NCBI GenBank assembly: GCA_025093985.1
Contig: JACAAK010000006.1
Location: forward strand, 1,488,001-1,552,000
Direction: 5' to 3'
Length of the DNA stretch: 64,000 bases
From: Calvatia gigantea
Lineage: Eukaryota > Basidiomycota > Agaricomycetes > Agaricales > Lycoperdaceae
Shown: positions 63,887 through 64,000 of the stretch, in pieces
Layout: the number at the start of each line of letters is the position of its first letter
Numbering within the stretch: position 1 is the first letter of the stretch
Notes under the pieces: generated by a model
The model's input: only the letters and a program-made list of their open reading frames with translations
Told to the model about the DNA's origin: nothing
Databases searched by the model: none
Program-made: the position numbers and the translations under genes

Positions 63887-64000
63887 ATGGACGCCTCAGC
63901 CGCAAGTCTTCTCTCCCTCTCCATCGCCGCTGCAAGCGCAAGTCCAATTCCTGTAGACCAGCAACTCAACGCAGAACTAGTCCAGCCAGAACCCACCAAC
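63887..64000 (+). CDS. Possible 5' end of a gene cut by the window edge
   Basis: The ATG at 63887 opens a frame with no stop to the window end (38 codons): MDASAASLLSLSIAAASA then SPIPVDQQLNAELVQPEP. The Ala/Ser/Leu-rich start followed by a polar stretch could be a signal peptide. It would be divergent from GT90 no. 3 with about 115 bp between starts. Too short to identify. Confidence 0.3.
   Translation, partial: MDASAASLLSLSIAAASASPIPVDQQLNAELVQPEPTN

Overview
This is nuclear DNA of a filamentous basidiomycete, most likely an agaricomycete. Almost every gene is cut by many short (about 49-75 nt) GT-AG introns. The families are typical of wood or litter decayers: membrane-tethered copper radical oxidases, an aryl-alcohol-oxidase-like GMC enzyme, GT90/CAP10 glycosyltransferases, F-box-like proteins and orphan seven-TM proteins. 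Gene models were assembled by hand from conserved protein blocks and splice signals. No tRNA, rRNA or CRISPR was seen.

Layout. 0.9-2.6 kb: LanC-like protein (-). 3.5-9.9 kb: two tandem copper radical (glyoxal-type) oxidases (-), the second with a one-base frameshift. 11.8-12.2 kb: a 389-bp MITE with long terminal inverted repeats and an 8-bp target duplication. 13.2-14.3 kb: GPR1/FUN34/YaaH acetate-transporter-like gene (-). 17.0-17.5 kb: 3' end of a dead non-LTR retrotransposon. 20.6-21.9 kb: orphan seven-TM protein (-). 23.8-25.1 kb: seven-bladed lactonase-like propeller (-). 25.5-26.6 kb: F-box-like protein (-). 26.9-29.0 kb: GT90 no. 1 (-). 29.5-31.8 kb: GMC oxidoreductase (-). 32.8-34.9 kb: GT90 no. 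2 (-). 37.0-40.1 kb: Zn2Cys6 transcription factor (-). 42.8-51.9 kb: five tandem seven-TM paralogues (+), the fourth a pseudogene. 52.2-54.1 kb: secreted histidine acid phosphatase (-). 55.5-57.0 kb: secreted PI-PLC-like phosphodiesterase (+). 58.2-60.2 kb: flavin-dependent halogenase (-). 61.7-63.8 kb: GT90 no. 3 (-). A possible partial gene starts at 63.9 kb (+).

How the genes fit together. The two copper radical oxidases and the GMC oxidase all make H2O2 at or outside the cell surface, as peroxidase-based lignocellulose attack requires. The GT90 enzymes probably act in the secretory pathway on surface polysaccharides or glycoproteins. The halogenase points to chlorinated secondary metabolites, but no backbone synthase lies in the window. 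The seven-TM array is a local lineage expansion with unusually preserved gene structure: two microexons of 19 and 22 nt, and two GC-AG introns.

Two cautions. Ten places need exactly one base skipped to keep a conserved protein in frame, always an extra base and often in a short homopolymer. That looks more like an insertion bias of the assembly than ten independent mutations. Intergenic stretches of 1-3 kb hold no recognisable gene.
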